Assembly (NCBI RefSeq): GCF_015101885.1
Contig: NZ_CP062941.1
Coordinates: forward strand, 2,728,001 to 2,792,000
Source of the DNA: Massilia litorea
Lineage (GTDB): Bacteria; Pseudomonadota; Gammaproteobacteria; Burkholderiales; Burkholderiaceae_D
Length of the DNA stretch: 64,000 nucleotides
Reading direction: 5' to 3'
Each line of letters starts with the position of its first letter. Positions within the stretch are counted from its first letter, which is position 1. This document shows positions 57,280 through 64,000 of the stretch, in pieces. Both the position numbers and the translations under genes were made by a program. The notes beneath the pieces were generated by a model. The model was not told the origin of the DNA. It did no database searches and worked only from the letters and a program-made list of their open reading frames with translations.

Positions 57280-58320
57280 TTGAAGGTGTGGCGCAGCTTC
57301 GGCCCGGCATTGCTGCTGGCGCTGGCGGCTGCGCAGTTGTGCCTCTGGCTCGACACGCCGCTGCCGTGGATGATCGGGCCGCTGCTCTCGACAGCTTGTG
57401 CCTGCATGCTCGGCGCGCGCCTCGGTGCCCCGGTGCAGGCGCGCGAAGCCGGGCAGTGGGCGATCGGCACCACGCTCGGCCTGTATTTCAGCGCGCCGGT
57501 GCTGGCGGTGCTGGCCCGTTACGCGGGCTGGATCGTGCTCGCCGTGGCCTTTGCCATCCTGCTCGGCGTGGCCGGCGGCTGGATGCTGCGGCGCCTCTCC
57601 GGCACCGACGGCACCACGGCCTTCTTCGCGATGGCCGTCGGCGGCGCGTCCGAAATGGCGGTGCAGGGCGAACGCCACGGCGCACTGGTCGACCGCGTCG
57701 CCGCCGCGCATAGCCTGCGCATCATGATGGTGGTCGTTACCATTCCCTTCGCGCTGCGCTGGTGGAGCACCCATGGCAACGCTCCTGGCCACGACCTGTT
57801 CGTGCCCCTTGCGAGTGTGGTCAGCTATCCTGGGCTGGCCGTGCTGGTGCTGCTGACCAGCATCGGCGCGCTGCTGCTGAAACGCCTCGGCATACCGAAC
57901 GCCTGGGTGATCGGCCCGTTGATGCTGGCGATGATGTTGACCGCCTCCGGCATCCAGTTGTCGCGCCTTCCCGAATGGATGGTCCGTGGCGGCCAGCTGC
58001 TGATCGGCGTGTCGCTCGGCACCCGCTTCACCCGGACCTTCGTCCACACCGCGCCGCGCTACCTGGCCAGCGTCGCCGCCTGTACCGTCGTCATGCTGCT
58101 GCTGGCGGCGGGCTTCGCGCTGGCGCTGGCACAGCTGGCCGGCATCCATCCCGGTACCGCCATCCTCGCGTCTTCCCCGGGCGGGATCGCCGAGATGTCG
58201 CTTACCGCACGCGTGCTGCACCTGGGCGTGCCGATCGTTACCGCCTTCCACGTCACGCGCATGGTGACGGTGGTGCTGGCGATCGGGCCCTTGTTCCGCC
58301 TGTTTGACCGCCTGCGCTAA
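57280..58320 (+). CDS. AbrB-family membrane protein (AbrB duplication type)
   Basis: An inner membrane protein of about 346 residues with some ten hydrophobic segments in two homologous halves. Each half carries a PWMIGPL or AWVIGPL motif and a GTTLGLYFS/GVSLGTRFT-like segment, as in the AbrB duplication family. The family is unrelated to the small DNA-binding AbrB; transport is suspected but the substrate is unknown. The start is uncertain: TTG 57280, GTG 57286 or a codon inside the preceding ATPase gene. Close spacing suggests it belongs to the same operon. Confidence 0.82.
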   Translation: MKVWRSFGPALLLALAAAQLCLWLDTPLPWMIGPLLSTACACMLGARLGAPVQAREAGQWAIGTTLGLYFSAPVLAVLARYAGWIVLAVAFAILLGVAGGWMLRRLSGTDGTTAFFAMAVGGASEMAVQGERHGALVDRVAAAHSLRIMMVVVTIPFALRWWSTHGNAPGHDLFVPLASVVSYPGLAVLVLLTSIGALLLKRLGIPNAWVIGPLMLAMMLTASGIQLSRLPEWMVRGGQLLIGVSLGTRFTRTFVHTAPRYLASVAACTVVMLLLAAGFALALAQLAGIHPGTAILASSPGGIAEMSLTARVLHLGVPIVTAFHVTRMVTVVLAIGPLFRLFDRLR

Positions 58321-58496
58321 GCACTTGCTCGACATCAAAAAGACTCGATACGCTGGCCTGACGGCATCGCCTGGCGATACCTGGAAGGCTAGTATCGCTA
58401 CTGTATTGCTTCTCGGTAAATAGCTATATCCAAGCCCGGCCGGGTGTTGTAGATTACATACCGCCTGGCACCACCGCCTGCTTAACGAGACCTTGC

Positions 58497-60383
58497 ATGA
58501 GCCAATCGAGCCAATTTTCCCTGTTGTCGCAACGCCGGTTTGCGCCGTTCTTCTGGACCCAGTTCCTCGGCGCCTTCAACGACAACCTGTTCAAGACCGC
58601 CTTGCTGGTGGCCCTGACCTATGACGCGCTGTCCTGGACCACGATCGCACCGGGCCTGCTGAACAACCTGATTCCCGGCCTGTTCATCCTGCCCTATGTG
58701 CTGTTTTCCGCCACCGCCGGCCAGATCGCAGACAAGGTCGAGAAGGGGAAACTGGCGCGCTTCGTCAAGCTGCTAGAGGTCGGCATCATGCTGGTCGCCT
58801 GCCTCGGCTGGATGACGCATACCCTGTGGCTGCTGATCGCGGCCGTGGTCGGCATGGGCGTGCATTCGACCCTGTTCGGGCCGGTGAAATACGCCTACCT
58901 GCCGCAGCACCTGAAACCGGAGGAACTGGTCGGCGGCAATGGCGTGATCGAGATGGGTACGTTCGTGGGCATCCTGCTGGGAGAGGTGGCCGGCGCCCTG
59001 CTGGTCGCCCACAAACCCTTCGGCATCGAACTTGTCGCGGGCGCCAGCCTGCTGATGGCGCTGCTGGGCCTGGCGGCCAGCTGGCGCATCCCGGCGTCCC
59101 CGGCGCCCGCGCCGGAACTGAAGATCAACCATAATTTCCTTACCGAATCGGTGCGCAACCTGCGCTTCTCGAGCCAGAACCGCACGGTATTCCTGTCGAT
59201 GCTCGGCAATTCGTGGTTCTGGTTCTACGGCGCCCTGGTGCTGTCGCAGTTTCCCGTGTATGCCAAGGATTACCTGCACGGCGACCACAGCGTCTTCGTG
59301 CTGCTGCTGACCGTGTTTTCGCTGGGCATCGGCATCGGTTCACTGCTGTGCGAAAAGCTCTCCGGACGCAAGGTCGAGATCGGCCTCGTGCCCTTCGGTT
59401 CGATCGGCCTGTCGCTGTTCGGCATCGACCTGTATTTCGCCAGCCTGGCCTACACGAATACGGCGACCGTCGATGCCTTTGCGCTGCTGGCGCTGCCCGG
59501 CAGCCTGCGCATCCTGGCCGACCTGGTGCTGATCGGCGTGTTCGGCGGCTTTTTCATCGTGCCGCTGTTTGCGCTGATCCAGACCCGCTGCGACCCGAAA
59601 CACGTTTCGCGCACGATTGCCGGCATGAACATCCTGAACGCGCTGTTCATGGTCGCGGCCGCCGGCGTGGCGATCGTCCTGCTGGGGCAGGGCTTCTCGA
59701 TTCCGCAAATGTTCCTCGTCACGGCCCTGCTGAACGCGCTGGTCGCCATCTACATCTTCTCGCTGGTGCCTGAATTCCTGATGCGCTTCCTGGCCTGGCT
59801 CCTGATCCACACGATCCACCGCGTGGCCACCGTCGACGTCGAGCGCATCCCCGACGAGGGGCCGGCGGTGCTGGTCTGCAACCACGTCAGCTATGTCGAC
59901 GCCATCGTCATCGGCGCCGCCAGCCCGCGCCCGATCCGCTTCGTGATGGACCACCGCATCTTTAACATGCCGCTGCTGGGCTGGATCTTCCGTACCGCGA
60001 AGGCGATCCCGATCGCCCCGGCCAAGGAAGACCCCTTCCTGATGGAGCGCGCCTTCATCGACATCGCCGAGGCCCTGCACCAGGGCGACCTGGTCTGCAT
60101 CTTCCCCGAAGGTAAGCTGACCTCGACCGGCGAGATCAACGAATTCCGCGGCGGGGTCGCGAAAATCGTCGAGCGCAGCAAGGTGCCGGTGATTCCGATG
60201 GCCCTGCGCGGACTCTGGGGCAGCGTGTTCACCCGCGATCCGGGCAACCTGTTCGAGCGCTCCTTCGCGCGCGGCTGGCGTTCGAAACTGGCCCTGGCTG
60301 TCGGCGTGCCGGTGGCGCCGCAGGAAGCGACGCCGGAATACCTGTACGAGCAGGTCCGGGTGCTGCGCGGGGAGTGGAAATAG
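58497..60383 (+). CDS. LplT-like MFS transporter fused to a PlsC-type acyltransferase
   Basis: A 628-residue inner membrane protein. Residues 1-420 are an MFS domain with about 12 membrane segments and the start [20 protein letters not shown] typical of lysophospholipid transporter LplT. Residues about 440-628 are an acyltransferase with the HX4D motif in NHVSYVD and the FPEGKLT motif. It should take up and reacylate lysophospholipids. The acyl-ACP synthetase (AMP-binding) domain found in E. coli Aas is absent. It is monocistronic, followed by a tRNA gene. Confidence 0.92.
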   Translation: MSQSSQFSLLSQRRFAPFFWTQFLGAFNDNLFKTALLVALTYDALSWTTIAPGLLNNLIPGLFILPYVLFSATAGQIADKVEKGKLARFVKLLEVGIMLVACLGWMTHTLWLLIAAVVGMGVHSTLFGPVKYAYLPQHLKPEELVGGNGVIEMGTFVGILLGEVAGALLVAHKPFGIELVAGASLLMALLGLAASWRIPASPAPAPELKINHNFLTESVRNLRFSSQNRTVFLSMLGNSWFWFYGALVLSQFPVYAKDYLHGDHSVFVLLLTVFSLGIGIGSLLCEKLSGRKVEIGLVPFGSIGLSLFGIDLYFASLAYTNTATVDAFALLALPGSLRILADLVLIGVFGGFFIVPLFALIQTRCDPKHVSRTIAGMNILNALFMVAAAGVAIVLLGQGFSIPQMFLVTALLNALVAIYIFSLVPEFLMRFLAWLLIHTIHRVATVDVERIPDEGPAVLVCNHVSYVDAIVIGAASPRPIRFVMDHRIFNMPLLGWIFRTAKAIPIAPAKEDPFLMERAFIDIAEALHQGDLVCIFPEGKLTSTGEINEFRGGVAKIVERSKVPVIPMALRGLWGSVFTRDPGNLFERSFARGWRSKLALAVGVPVAPQEATPEYLYEQVRVLRGEWK

Positions 60384-60441
60384 GGACCATTTGATCCGGA
60401 TCCTGCGCAGGCCGGAAACTTGCTATTGGCATCACAAAAAC

Positions 60442-60469
60442 CTGACAAAATTTCTGGCTCGGGTATAAT
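60442..60469 (+). promoter_or_regulatory. Promoter of tRNA-Pro
   Basis: CTGACA (5/6), a 16-base spacer and a perfect TATAAT, ending 12 bases before the mature tRNA start. GC-rich bases (GCGGGC) follow the -10 element, as in stringently controlled promoters. Confidence 0.8.
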
Positions 60470-60481
60470 TGCGGGCTAAGT

Positions 60482-60558
<77 letters not shown>

Positions 60559-60572
60559 AGAGAATCAATCGG

Positions 60573-60600
60573 AAAGGCCAGTCTTCGGACTGGCCTTTTT
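60573..60600 (+). terminator. Intrinsic terminator after tRNA-Pro
   Basis: AAAGGCCAGTC pairs with GACTGGCCTTT around a TTCG tetraloop, followed by a T-run. Confidence 0.92.
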
Positions 60601-60608
60601 CGTTTTGG

Positions 60609-61721
60609 TTACCCTGGCGCCAGCTCCCTGTTCCTGTATTTCTCGGTCTGCCTGAGCAGGCTGCAGACCGCATCGGCCACCTCGCTCGGCGCCAGTTTTT
60701 CCATGCAATCGTGATGCCCTTCGGGACAGACGCTGCGGTGGCAGTTGCGGCAGGCGACGTCGTGGTTCAGCACGCGGCTGGGCACGCGCCAGGGTGTGTG
60801 CTGCAAATTGGTCAGCGCATACAGGTCGACCACCGGCGTGCCGACCGCGGCCGCGATGTGAGCAGGGCCCGTGTTGTTGCTGACCACGAGCGAAGCCTGC
60901 GCCAGCAGGGCGCCCAGTTCGCCGATGCCGAGCTGGCCCGCCAGCGACAGGACGCGGGCGCCGGGCGGGACGCCGATGGCGTCGATCAGCGCCATTTCAT
61001 GGGCGCCGCCGGTCAGCACCAGCGGACAGCCGATGCGCTCGCTTAAGTTCTGGATCAGGGTCTTCCAGTGACGCTGCGGATAGCGCCTTGCCGGGGCGCT
61101 GGCGCCGGGATGCAGCGCCAGCCAGCGCTCTCCCGGATCGATGCCGGCCAGGCGCAGGCGCTCACGCACGGCAGCCGTGTCCTGCGCAGTGGGAAGGAAG
61201 GACAGCCGTTCGTCCGCGATCTCGGCGCCGAGGTGGCGCACCAGGTCGAGCTGGCGCTGCACCTCATGGCGCATCATGGCGCCCGGTTCGGGGTCGGCGA
61301 TCCAGTCGGTCAGCAGCTGGTAGGGCTTTTCGCGGCAATAGGCCGCGCGCAGGGGAATCCCGGCCAGCTGGCACAGCAGGGCCGCGGGCAGGGCGCTCTG
61401 GCTGTAGCAGGTAAAAATGACGGCGCCGTCGAAGCGGTGCGCGGCCAGCCGGGCGATCCAGTCGAGGTGCAGCGCCGGCGGATCGGCCGCGCTGCTCTTC
61501 ATCCAAGGCGCTTCATAGGCGAGCACGGCGTCGACGTCCGGCAGGTGCGGGCCAAGCGCGGCACCGGCCGGCGAAGTCAGCAGGGTCAGCCGCCGCTCGG
61601 GGCATTGCGCGCGCAGGGCGCGCATCGCCGGCGTGCACATCAGCACGTCGCCGAGCGAATCGAGCCGCACGCACAGCAGGTGGGCCGCGTCGTTCCAGTG
61701 TTTAGTGTTGGACCTAAGCAT
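60609..61721 (-). CDS. Glycosyltransferase family 9 (heptosyltransferase-like)
   Basis: A 370-residue GT-B glycosyltransferase like the ADP-heptose:LPS heptosyltransferases. It starts near LLCVRLDSLGDVLMCTPAMRAL, the typical N-terminal motif. LALHPGASAPARRYP and VVSNNTGPAHIAAAVGTPVVDLY form the nucleotide-sugar site. A cysteine-rich end (CRNCHRSVCPEGHHDC) is common in this group. Its start overlaps the HAD phosphatase gene by eight bases. The donor and acceptor cannot be read from the sequence. Confidence 0.9.
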   Translation of the reverse strand: MLRSNTKHWNDAAHLLCVRLDSLGDVLMCTPAMRALRAQCPERRLTLLTSPAGAALGPHLPDVDAVLAYEAPWMKSSAADPPALHLDWIARLAAHRFDGAVIFTCYSQSALPAALLCQLAGIPLRAAYCREKPYQLLTDWIADPEPGAMMRHEVQRQLDLVRHLGAEIADERLSFLPTAQDTAAVRERLRLAGIDPGERWLALHPGASAPARRYPQRHWKTLIQNLSERIGCPLVLTGGAHEMALIDAIGVPPGARVLSLAGQLGIGELGALLAQASLVVSNNTGPAHIAAAVGTPVVDLYALTNLQHTPWRVPSRVLNHDVACRNCHRSVCPEGHHDCMEKLAPSEVADAVCSLLRQTEKYRNRELAPG

Positions 61722-62277
61722 GGTCGTCGTGGCCGGCGATCAGGACGGCGGCCGCGTACAGGTCGGGCGCCATGCGGGTGGGGATGCGGCGCGGTCCGAG
61801 CCGCCATTCGGTTTCGTTGCCGTTGTCGAGCAGGACGGTGCGGCAGCCGGCGCGGTTGCCCGCCTCGACATCGTGCAGGATGTCGCCGATCATCCAGGAA
61901 GCGCGCAGGTCGATGCCGTGCTCGGCGGCCGCCTTGAGCAGCAGGCCGGGGAGGGGCTTGCGGCAATGGCAGGCGATGGAATAGGGCGCGATCGTGCCGC
62001 GCGGATCGTGTGGGCAGTAATAAAAGCCGTCGAGGCTGAGGTTTTCGCGAAACAGCAGGTCGGCCAGGCGGTCGGACACCAGACCCATTGCGTCTTCCGG
62101 GAAGCGCCCCAGGGCAATGCCTCCCTGGTTGCTGACGACGAAAAAGCGATAGTCGAGCCGGGCGAGCAGGCGCAGGGCAGGGCCGGCTCCGCTGCTGAGC
62201 CGGATGCGGCGCGGTTCCACGTTGTAGGGCACGTTGTCGACCAGCGTGCCGTCCTTGTCGAGAAAGATCGCTTTCAT
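61714..62277 (-). CDS. HAD-IIIA phosphatase, GmhB-like
   Basis: A 187-residue hydrolase similar to D,D-heptose 1,7-bisphosphate phosphatase. The catalytic aspartates are Asp7 and Asp9 in FLDKDGTLVD. VVSNQGG and WMIGDILHDVEAG are the other HAD motifs, and the GmhB-type zinc site is complete (Cys88, His90, Cys103, Cys105). Next to a GT9 gene it fits a heptose or related sugar pathway. It starts one base after the SDR stop. Confidence 0.88.
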   Translation of the reverse strand: MKAIFLDKDGTLVDNVPYNVEPRRIRLSSGAGPALRLLARLDYRFFVVSNQGGIALGRFPEDAMGLVSDRLADLLFRENLSLDGFYYCPHDPRGTIAPYSIACHCRKPLPGLLLKAAAEHGIDLRASWMIGDILHDVEAGNRAGCRTVLLDNGNETEWRLGPRRIPTRMAPDLYAAAVLIAGHDDHA

Positions 62278-62278
62278 G

Positions 62279-63106
62279 TCAGGGCCAGGACGTTTCGCGC
62301 ATCGGCAGCACGGTCAGTTCGGCGATGACGGTCTCGCGCGGCATGAGCAGCACCGAGCGGATGGCCTCGGCCACGGTCAGCGGGTCCTGCAGGGCGGACG
62401 GATCGAGTTCGGGAAAACGGTCGAGCAGGAAGGGCGTGCGCATGCCGCCGGCCACCACGGCGGTGACCCGGATGCCGTGCGCGCGCAGTTCCGCATGCAG
62501 CGCATGCGACAGGCCGAGCAGGCCCCATTTGCTGGCGTGGTAGGCCGCCGCGTTCGGCCAGGCGCGCTTGGCCGCTGTCGAGGTCACGTTCACGATGTGG
62601 CCGCCGCCCGCCTGGCGCATGTGCGCGGCCGCCTGCCTGGACAGCAGGAAGGGGCCGTTCAGGTTGGTGCCGATGACGCGCAGCCAGTCTTCCTCGCGCA
62701 GCTCGTCGATCGGCGCGGTGACGTCGGTACCGGCGTTGTTGATCAGGACATCGAGCCGGCCCATGGCCTCGACCGCCTCGGCGACGGCATGCCGCGCCTG
62801 ATCCGGATCGGCGACGTCGAAGCCGATGGTGTGCACGCGCGTACCGCCGGCGCGCAGCCGCGCGGCGGCCGGTTCGAGCGCGCCCGTGCGGATGTCGGTG
62901 GCGACGATGTCGGCCCCGGCATGTGCGAGCACCTCGGCCAGCGCGGCACCGAGCCCGCTGGCGGCGCCCGTGATGAAGACGGTCTTGCCGCGCAGGCCGG
63001 TGCTGCCGTCCTGCGCTGTCCGCACCTGCGGCGCTCCCTGCGCCTGCTGTGCTTCTTGCTGAGCCTTCTGCTGCGCCTTCTGCTGTGGATCGTGCGACGG
63101 GTTCAT
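62279..63106 (-). CDS. Short-chain dehydrogenase/reductase
   Basis: A 275-residue NAD(P)-dependent oxidoreductase. Motifs: cofactor-binding TGAASGLG, NNAG, catalytic Ser in VTSTAAK and YHASK. Residues 8-25 are a Gln/Ala/Lys repeat (QQKAQQKAQQEAQQAQ) not found in ordinary SDRs. Its ATG overlaps the stop of the upstream glycosyltransferase (ATGA). Context suggests a role in sugar or glycan precursor modification, but SDR substrates cannot be predicted from this. Confidence 0.9.
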   Translation of the reverse strand: MNPSHDPQQKAQQKAQQEAQQAQGAPQVRTAQDGSTGLRGKTVFITGAASGLGAALAEVLAHAGADIVATDIRTGALEPAAARLRAGGTRVHTIGFDVADPDQARHAVAEAVEAMGRLDVLINNAGTDVTAPIDELREEDWLRVIGTNLNGPFLLSRQAAAHMRQAGGGHIVNVTSTAAKRAWPNAAAYHASKWGLLGLSHALHAELRAHGIRVTAVVAGGMRTPFLLDRFPELDPSALQDPLTVAEAIRSVLLMPRETVIAELTVLPMRETSWP

Positions 63107-64000
63107 GTTCGCTCCTGGAGAGAGGTGATGCCGGACGCGGTGTTGCTCCGGACTTCGTCGAGTACTGCCGCATACACGGCGGCGGCCTGCTGCGCGACGG
63201 CGCGCCAGGTGTAGTGGCGATACGCACGCTGCAGGCCCGCCTCGCCCATGCGCGTCGCCCGTTCCGGATCGGCGTGCAGCATGGCCAGGCGCTCGGCCAG
63301 CGCCCGCGGGTCGCGCGAGGGAACCAGGAAGCCGGTCAGGCCGTCGACCACGGTGCTCTTGATGCCGCCCACTTCGGAACCGATCACGGGACGGGCGCAG
63401 GCCATTGCTTCGACCGGGGTGATGCCGAAGGGCTCATACCAGGGGGTGGTGACGAAGACGTCGGCGGCGCCGTACCACAGGCGCAGGGCCGCGCGCGGCT
63501 GCTGGCCGACGAAGCGCACGTGGTCCCTGACGCCGAGCTGGTGCGCAAGCGCACGCAGCCGGCCAAGCTCCGGGTCTTCGCCGCCCTCGGGGCCCGCCTG
63601 GCCGCCGCCGACGACGAGCAATTCGGCATCGACCGCATGCCGTTCGCGCAGCAATGCGAGGCCCTGGATCACGGTGTCGACGCCTTTGCGCGGCACCATG
63701 CGCCCGAGCTGGAGCACGATGAACCGCCCTGGTGCCAGGTCAAGGCGTGCCCGTGCCGCCGCGCGCGGGATCCGCCACAGCTCGCCGGGATCGAAGCCGC
63801 AGGGCGCGACCGTGATCCGGCCGGGCGCGGCCCCGTAGAGCTGTTCCATGTCGAGCCGGTCCTGTGCGCATTCGGCAATGATGCGGTCGGCCTGGCGCAT
63901 CAGGGCCGTCTCGATCCGGGTACGCTCGGGCGGGAAGGCATCGAGCGCGCCCTGGGCCAGGCGGCGCACCTGTCCCAGCGCATGGAAGGTGATCACATAC
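63103..64000 (-). CDS. Glycosyltransferase family 1/4, C-terminal part (5' end outside window)
   Basis: The frame stays open to the window edge; the GTG at 63996 lies inside the conserved VITFHALGQVRR region, so the real start is beyond 64000. The visible 298 residues hold the GT-B donor domain, including VLQLGRMVPRKGVDTVIQGL, VGGGQAG and WYEPFGITPVEAMACARPVIGSEVGG with the E-x7-E motif. It leads a tightly overlapping operon with SDR, HAD and GT9 genes, probably for a cell-surface or exported glycan. Confidence 0.92.
   Translation of the reverse strand, partial: YVITFHALGQVRRLAQGALDAFPPERTRIETALMRQADRIIAECAQDRLDMEQLYGAAPGRITVAPCGFDPGELWRIPRAAARARLDLAPGRFIVLQLGRMVPRKGVDTVIQGLALLRERHAVDAELLVVGGGQAGPEGGEDPELGRLRALAHQLGVRDHVRFVGQQPRAALRLWYGAADVFVTTPWYEPFGITPVEAMACARPVIGSEVGGIKSTVVDGLTGFLVPSRDPRALAERLAMLHADPERATRMGEAGLQRAYRHYTWRAVAQQAAAVYAAVLDEVRSNTASGITSLQERT

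Overview
The window looks like a chromosomal core segment of a GC-rich betaproteobacterium of the order Burkholderiales, most likely an Oxalobacteraceae of the Massilia/Telluria/Janthinobacterium type. This is inferred from gene order and protein character; no search was run. The strongest clues are the run leuC-ecn-leuD-leuB-asd-fimV-truA-trpF-trpB-trpA-accD-folC-SPOR-cvpA-purF, the run rpsF-priB-rpsR-rplI-dnaB, and a TctDE/porin/Bug-protein locus. I see no insertion sequence, prophage, integron or CRISPR array.

Layout. Positions 1-6107 hold a ligase-associated DNA repair locus: the end of an ATP-dependent ligase, a DEXH helicase and the PdeM phosphoesterase. A minus-strand cassette carrying a GGDEF protein and two small unknown proteins splits it. 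Positions 6185-9805 hold a glycine-zipper envelope protein, an Fnr/Crp-type regulator, a NarL-type response regulator and a UspA protein. Positions 10192-12938 hold an orphan cheZ-cheA pair. Positions 13170-31557 hold leucine biosynthesis (with an entericidin-like lipoprotein inside), asd, fimV, truA, trpFBA, accD, folC, a SPOR protein, cvpA, purF and a PLP-dependent sulfhydrylase-like gene. Positions 31652-33254 hold two tandem paralogues of a secreted Sel1-like family. Then come lexA with an SOS box, the bS6/PriB/bS18/bL9 operon with a leader hairpin, and dnaB.

Positions 37293-38954 hold a DUF47-Pit phosphate transport pair. They are followed by a dual GGDEF/EAL protein, a PIN-PhoH ATPase, a peroxiredoxin, a Mth938-like protein, alaA-hom and two unknown genes. 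Positions 48805-58320 hold a TctE/TctD-like two-component system facing a porin, a Bug-type binding protein, a complete ABC importer and an AbrB-family membrane protein, probably one regulated uptake locus. The window ends with an LplT-PlsC fusion, tRNA-Pro(GGG), and a minus-strand glycan operon (GT4, SDR, GmhB-like phosphatase, GT9) that runs off the end.

Most of the window is ordinary core genome. The items most worth a second look are the tandem Sel1 paralogues with a conserved two-cysteine C-terminal domain, the orphan CheZA pair with repeated acidic motifs in CheZ, the c-di-GMP cassette inside the repair locus, and the mixed Bug/ABC uptake locus with a large GNRA-capped intercistronic stem-loop.
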